Source: Microbacterium helvum
GTDB taxonomy: Bacteria > Actinomycetota > Actinomycetes > Actinomycetales > Microbacteriaceae
Direction: 5' to 3'
Length of the DNA stretch: 64,000 nucleotides
Assembly: GCF_014779795.1 (NCBI RefSeq)
Contig: NZ_JACXZS010000001.1
Location: 558,001 to 622,000 of the forward strand
In this document: in pieces, positions 61,209 to 64,000 of the stretch
Layout: each line of letters starts with the position of its first letter
Numbering within the stretch: the stretch's first letter is position 1
Made by a program: the position numbers and the translations under genes
The notes under the pieces: generated by a model
Told to the model about the DNA's origin: nothing
What the model saw: the letters and a program-made list of their open reading frames with translations, nothing else
Database searches by the model: none

Positions 61209-61567
61209 CGCACCAGGATCGCGAGGATCACGAGGATCCCGGCCACGGTCACCGAGGCGCCGAGGAGCACGCCGAGGATCGAGGCGGGCAGCGGCCTGCT
61301 CTCTCGCAGCGCGATCTCGCTGCGCATCCATCCGATCCACGCGAGCGCCGGGGTGACGATGCCGACGGCGACCAGCACCAGCGATGCCGCGAGGCGCAGC
61401 CCGGCGTGAAGGTCGAGGCCGAGCACCTCCAGCGCGACACCGCCGGCGATCAGTGCGAGCGCGGTGCGGATCCACGCGAGGAACGTGCGCTCGTTCGCGA
61501 GCGAGAAGCGCGCATCGGGCTCCTTGCCGCGGGAGAAGACCGAGCGGGGGAAGCGGCGGTCGCTCAT
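61205..61567 (-). CDS. DUF202/YidH-family membrane protein
   Basis: 120 residues. FSLANERTFLAWIRTALALIAGGVAL is the YidH/DUF202 signature (positions 21-46), followed by two more membrane helices; the N-terminus is basic. ATG 61567 lies 4 bp after the aldO stop on the same strand, so aldO and the two DUF202 genes form one operon. Confidence 0.88.
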   Translation of the reverse strand: MSDRRFPRSVFSRGKEPDARFSLANERTFLAWIRTALALIAGGVALEVLGLDLHAGLRLAASLVLVAVGIVTPALAWIGWMRSEIALRESRPLPASILGVLLGASVTVAGILVILAILVR

Positions 61568-61571
61568 GCCG

Positions 61572-62828
61572 TCACCGTCCGCGCGCCTCGCGCACGCCGA
61601 CGCGCTCGAGGTGCGCGTTCGTGAACCGGCCGTCGGGGTCCAGGCGCTCGAACACGGCGCGTGCGTCGGCCAGGCGAGGGTGCACACGCTCGATCGCGGC
61701 GCGGTCGAAGCCGTGCACCTTGCCCCAGTGCGGGCGCGCGCCGAAGGGCTCCAGCGCCGCCTCGATCCTGGCGACGGCGGCCGCGACGTCGTCGGGGTGG
61801 TTGCGCCAGGTGAAGTGGATGATCGCGGTGTCGCGGCCGTACGCGGGGCTCAGCCACAGCGTGTCGGCGGCGGCGGTACGCAGCTCGGTCCAGATGAGGT
61901 GCGGACGGATGCCGTCGCCCAGGGCCCGGACGGCGTCCAGGGCCGCGGCTGCATCGGCGCGGTCGACGAAGTACTCGGTCTGGATCTCATCGCCGAACGA
62001 CGGCTGCGCGTCGAGACGGAAATGCGGGAGCCGCAGCATCCACGGTCCGGGCACGCCGCCGATCTCGGTGGCGTTGTCGCCGTCGTCGAACGGGGACACG
62101 TCGCCGCGGGTGCGGATGCCGTCCAGCAGCGTGTCGGCCACCAGCTGGTCGTCGGACTCGACCCGCGTCTTCACCCAGACGAAGCCGACGGACGGCTCCT
62201 CCCACCGCGAGAACACCGACACGCTGTACCCCGCGGCCGTGAGCTCGTCGTAGCGCGAGAGGGCGGCAGCCCACGACACACCGGTGTAGATGTCCTGCCG
62301 CAGCCGGAACGCGGGCACGACGTCGAGCGTCAGCGAGACCACGATGCCGTAGGCGCCGAGCCCCACCACGAGTGCGTCGAAGTCGGCGTCGCCGCGGCGC
62401 ACCTCGTGGACCTCGGCATCCGCTCCGACGTAGCTGAGCGCCGACACGGCCGCCGAGAGCACCTGGTTGCCGTCGCCGGAGCCATGTGTGCCGGTGGCGG
62501 TCGCGCCGCCGACGTTGATGTGGGGCAGCGACCCCATGTTGCGCAGCGCCCAGCCGCGCTCGTGCAGCCACAGCGCGAGGACGCCGTAGCGGATGCCGGC
62601 GGGAACGGTCACGGTGCCGGCCGCCTCGTCGAGCGAGAACTCGGGCGCGAAGCCGGTGACGTCGACGAGCGTCCCGCTCGTGTCGGGCAGGTCGGTGAAC
62701 GAGTGGCGCGTGCCGAGCGCGCGCACGCGGCCCGGCTCGGCGAGGACGCGGCGGACGTCGTCGACGGTGGCCGCCGTCACGATCCGAGGCGCCGTGTACT
62801 CGTAGGTTCCTGCCCAGTTGCGCGCCAT
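61572..62828 (-). CDS. aldO: Alditol oxidase (xylitol/sorbitol oxidase, FAD-dependent)
   Basis: 418 residues, the same length as Streptomyces AldO. The covalent FAD His is at about 42 (GTRHSFTD); NMGSLPHINVGGATATGTHGSG, VPGPWMLRLPHFR, ELRTAAADTLWLSPAYGRD and RPHWGKV follow the AldO sequence closely, with catalytic Glu315, Arg317 and Lys370 equivalent to AldO Glu320, Arg322 and Lys375. It oxidises the terminal hydroxyl of alditols to the aldose with H2O2 formation. No signal peptide. ATG 62828 follows GAGAGGA. Confidence 0.9.
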   Translation of the reverse strand: MARNWAGTYEYTAPRIVTAATVDDVRRVLAEPGRVRALGTRHSFTDLPDTSGTLVDVTGFAPEFSLDEAAGTVTVPAGIRYGVLALWLHERGWALRNMGSLPHINVGGATATGTHGSGDGNQVLSAAVSALSYVGADAEVHEVRRGDADFDALVVGLGAYGIVVSLTLDVVPAFRLRQDIYTGVSWAAALSRYDELTAAGYSVSVFSRWEEPSVGFVWVKTRVESDDQLVADTLLDGIRTRGDVSPFDDGDNATEIGGVPGPWMLRLPHFRLDAQPSFGDEIQTEYFVDRADAAAALDAVRALGDGIRPHLIWTELRTAAADTLWLSPAYGRDTAIIHFTWRNHPDDVAAAVARIEAALEPFGARPHWGKVHGFDRAAIERVHPRLADARAVFERLDPDGRFTNAHLERVGVREARGR

Positions 62829-62975
62829 CGCACGTCCTCTCGCATCTTGGATGCTTCCATCCTGCCTGCTGGGCAGCCCGGCATCCCGCTCCATGTCGGA
62901 GCCCCTTCCTAGTCTCGAACACGTCTTCGACGGCGTGCGCGTCATGTCGGATCCCGAGCGAGAAGGTGGGCGAGA

Positions 62976-64000
62976 ATGAGTATCGTGCCGGAACTGCTGG
63001 AGCGAGCCGCCGACGATACGGCGGGTGCGCGAAAGGCGCGCGGTGCGTTCTTCACTCCCCCGGCGATCACGCGCTTCCTCGCGCAGTGGGCGATCCGCGA
63101 GGGGACGGATGCCGTCCTCGAGCCGTCTGCCGGCGACGCCGCGTTCCTCGTCGAGGCCGTGCGGCGCCTGCGCGATCTCGGCGCCGCAGAGCCGCCCGCG
63201 GTCAGCGGCATCGAGATCCACCCGCACAGCGCCGAGGTCGGTCGCGAGCGCATCCAGCGGATCGGCGGCGCGCCCGCGCTGATCGTGGACGACTTCTTCA
63301 ACGTCCAGCCGACCGCGCGCTTCGACGCCGTCATCGGCAACCCTCCCTACATCCGGTATCAGCAGTTCACCGGCGAGGCCCGCGCCCGCGCCCGTGAGGC
63401 GGCCTTCCGCGCCGGTGTGGCGCTGACCGGCCTCGCCTCGAGCTGGGCGGCGTTCACCGTGCAGTCGGCGCTGCACCTGCGCCCGGGCGGGCGGCTGGGG
63501 CTCGTGCTTCCGGCCGAGCTGCTGAGCGTCAACTACGCCGCGCCGGTGCGGCGGTTCCTGTTCGAGCGGTTCGCCCGGCTGGAGCTCGTGCTCTTCACCG
63601 AGCAGGTCTTCGCCGAGGCCGAGGCCGACGTCGTGCTGCTCATGGCATCCGGCTTCGACGAGGGCTCGAGCCGCCACGCGACGGTGTACGAGACGACGAA
63701 CGCGGCGGGGCTGACCGCGCTGCCCGACGGCCTCACGTTCACCCCGGCCGACCCGTCCGACAAGTGGAACAGCGCCCTCGTCGACCCCGACGCGATCGAG
63801 CCGCTGCACTCGCTGCGACAGGCGGGCGCCTTCGTGCCGCTCAAGGAGTGGGGCGAGACGACGCTGGGCATCGTGACCGGCAACAACGGCTACTTCACGC
63901 TGAGCCCGGCGCGCGCAGCAAAGCTGAAGCTCGACCCGTCGGAGCTCGTGCCGCTCTCGCCGCCGGGCAGCAGCCACCTGCGCGGACTCGCGCTGACGCC
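62976..64000 (+). CDS. Adenine-specific DNA methyltransferase (Eco57I-like), 3' end outside window
   Basis: The frame is open from ATG 62976 to the right edge (341 codons). Near the N-terminus FFTPPAITRFLAQW, the S-adenosylmethionine motif LEPSAGDAAF and the catalytic NPPYIRY mark an N6-adenine methyltransferase of the Eco57I/type IIG-like group, and GLVLPAELLSVNYAAPVR and VLLMASGF continue the domain. The target-recognition part starts near KEWGETTLGIVTGNN. Whether a nuclease domain or restriction partner follows cannot be seen. GAAGGTGGG precedes the start. Confidence 0.88.
   Translation, partial: MSIVPELLERAADDTAGARKARGAFFTPPAITRFLAQWAIREGTDAVLEPSAGDAAFLVEAVRRLRDLGAAEPPAVSGIEIHPHSAEVGRERIQRIGGAPALIVDDFFNVQPTARFDAVIGNPPYIRYQQFTGEARARAREAAFRAGVALTGLASSWAAFTVQSALHLRPGGRLGLVLPAELLSVNYAAPVRRFLFERFARLELVLFTEQVFAEAEADVVLLMASGFDEGSSRHATVYETTNAAGLTALPDGLTFTPADPSDKWNSALVDPDAIEPLHSLRQAGAFVPLKEWGETTLGIVTGNNGYFTLSPARAAKLKLDPSELVPLSPPGSSHLRGLALT

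Overview
This is a 64-kb stretch of a high-GC Gram-positive chromosome. GTG starts and 4-bp ATGA/GTGA gene overlaps are frequent, and there are several leaderless -10 elements directly before start codons. Intracellular glycosidases are paired with binding-protein ABC permeases that have no ATPase of their own. This combination points to an actinobacterium, most likely Microbacteriaceae (Microbacterium-like); the taxonomy is an inference from style. No rRNA, tRNA, CRISPR array, transposase or prophage was seen.

About 49 kb (1-49 kb) is a mosaic of carbohydrate-use modules. (A) 1-11889: end of a sugar-binding lipoprotein, two ABC permeases, a YesL-like membrane protein, GH42 beta-galactosidase, a second binding lipoprotein, GH51 arabinofuranosidase, a GH35-type galactosidase and a GH27 alpha-galactosidase. 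All four glycosidases lack signal peptides, so imported arabino-/galacto-oligosaccharides are probably cut inside the cell. (B) 12171-15486: an uncharacterised Gfo/Idh/MocA - DUF993 - TIM-barrel trio behind two LacI-type operators. (C) 15782-21415: a second ABC importer split around a LacI regulator and an alpha/beta hydrolase. (D) 21479-24903: GH127 beta-L-arabinofuranosidase divergent from its LacI regulator. (E) 25131-32306: LacI regulator followed by a five-gene oxidative sugar-acid pathway (Gfo/Idh dehydrogenase, extended SDR, enolase-superfamily dehydratase, KdgD, ketoglutarate-semialdehyde dehydrogenase) that would end at 2-oxoglutarate. (F) corA, glycerate kinase, a ThuA-like gene, then galE and galT-galK with a LacI regulator. 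A lower-GC pair encoding a small secreted protein and a lipoprotein lies between galE and galTK. (G) 41937-50989: a frameshifted alpha/beta hydrolase, GH3 beta-glucosidase, two paralogous MFS transporters, and TetR, ROK and histidine-phosphatase genes.

51-64 kb is more mixed: a type B carboxylesterase, an LLM-class flavin oxidoreductase, a DNA methyltransferase with an internal 39-bp tandem repeat, lipoate ligase, a secreted GH6 cellulase behind a perfect CebR/CelR-type palindrome, a MarR-MFS pair, two DUF202 membrane proteins, an alditol oxidase (AldO) and the start of an Eco57I-like adenine methylase that runs off the end.

The picture is of a plant-biomass or soil saprophyte. Galactose side chains feed the Leloir genes. 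Arabinose, uronate or other acid sugars feed the oxidative route. Many LacI-type operators (core GAAA-CG-TTTC) link the modules.

The non-coding DNA is also notable. The heptamer GGATGCC/GGCATCC is very frequent in genes, often using otherwise rare codons, and it recurs as inverted pairs in hairpins at gene ends, resembling the layout of DNA uptake sequences. At least three further dispersed palindromic repeat families lie between genes.
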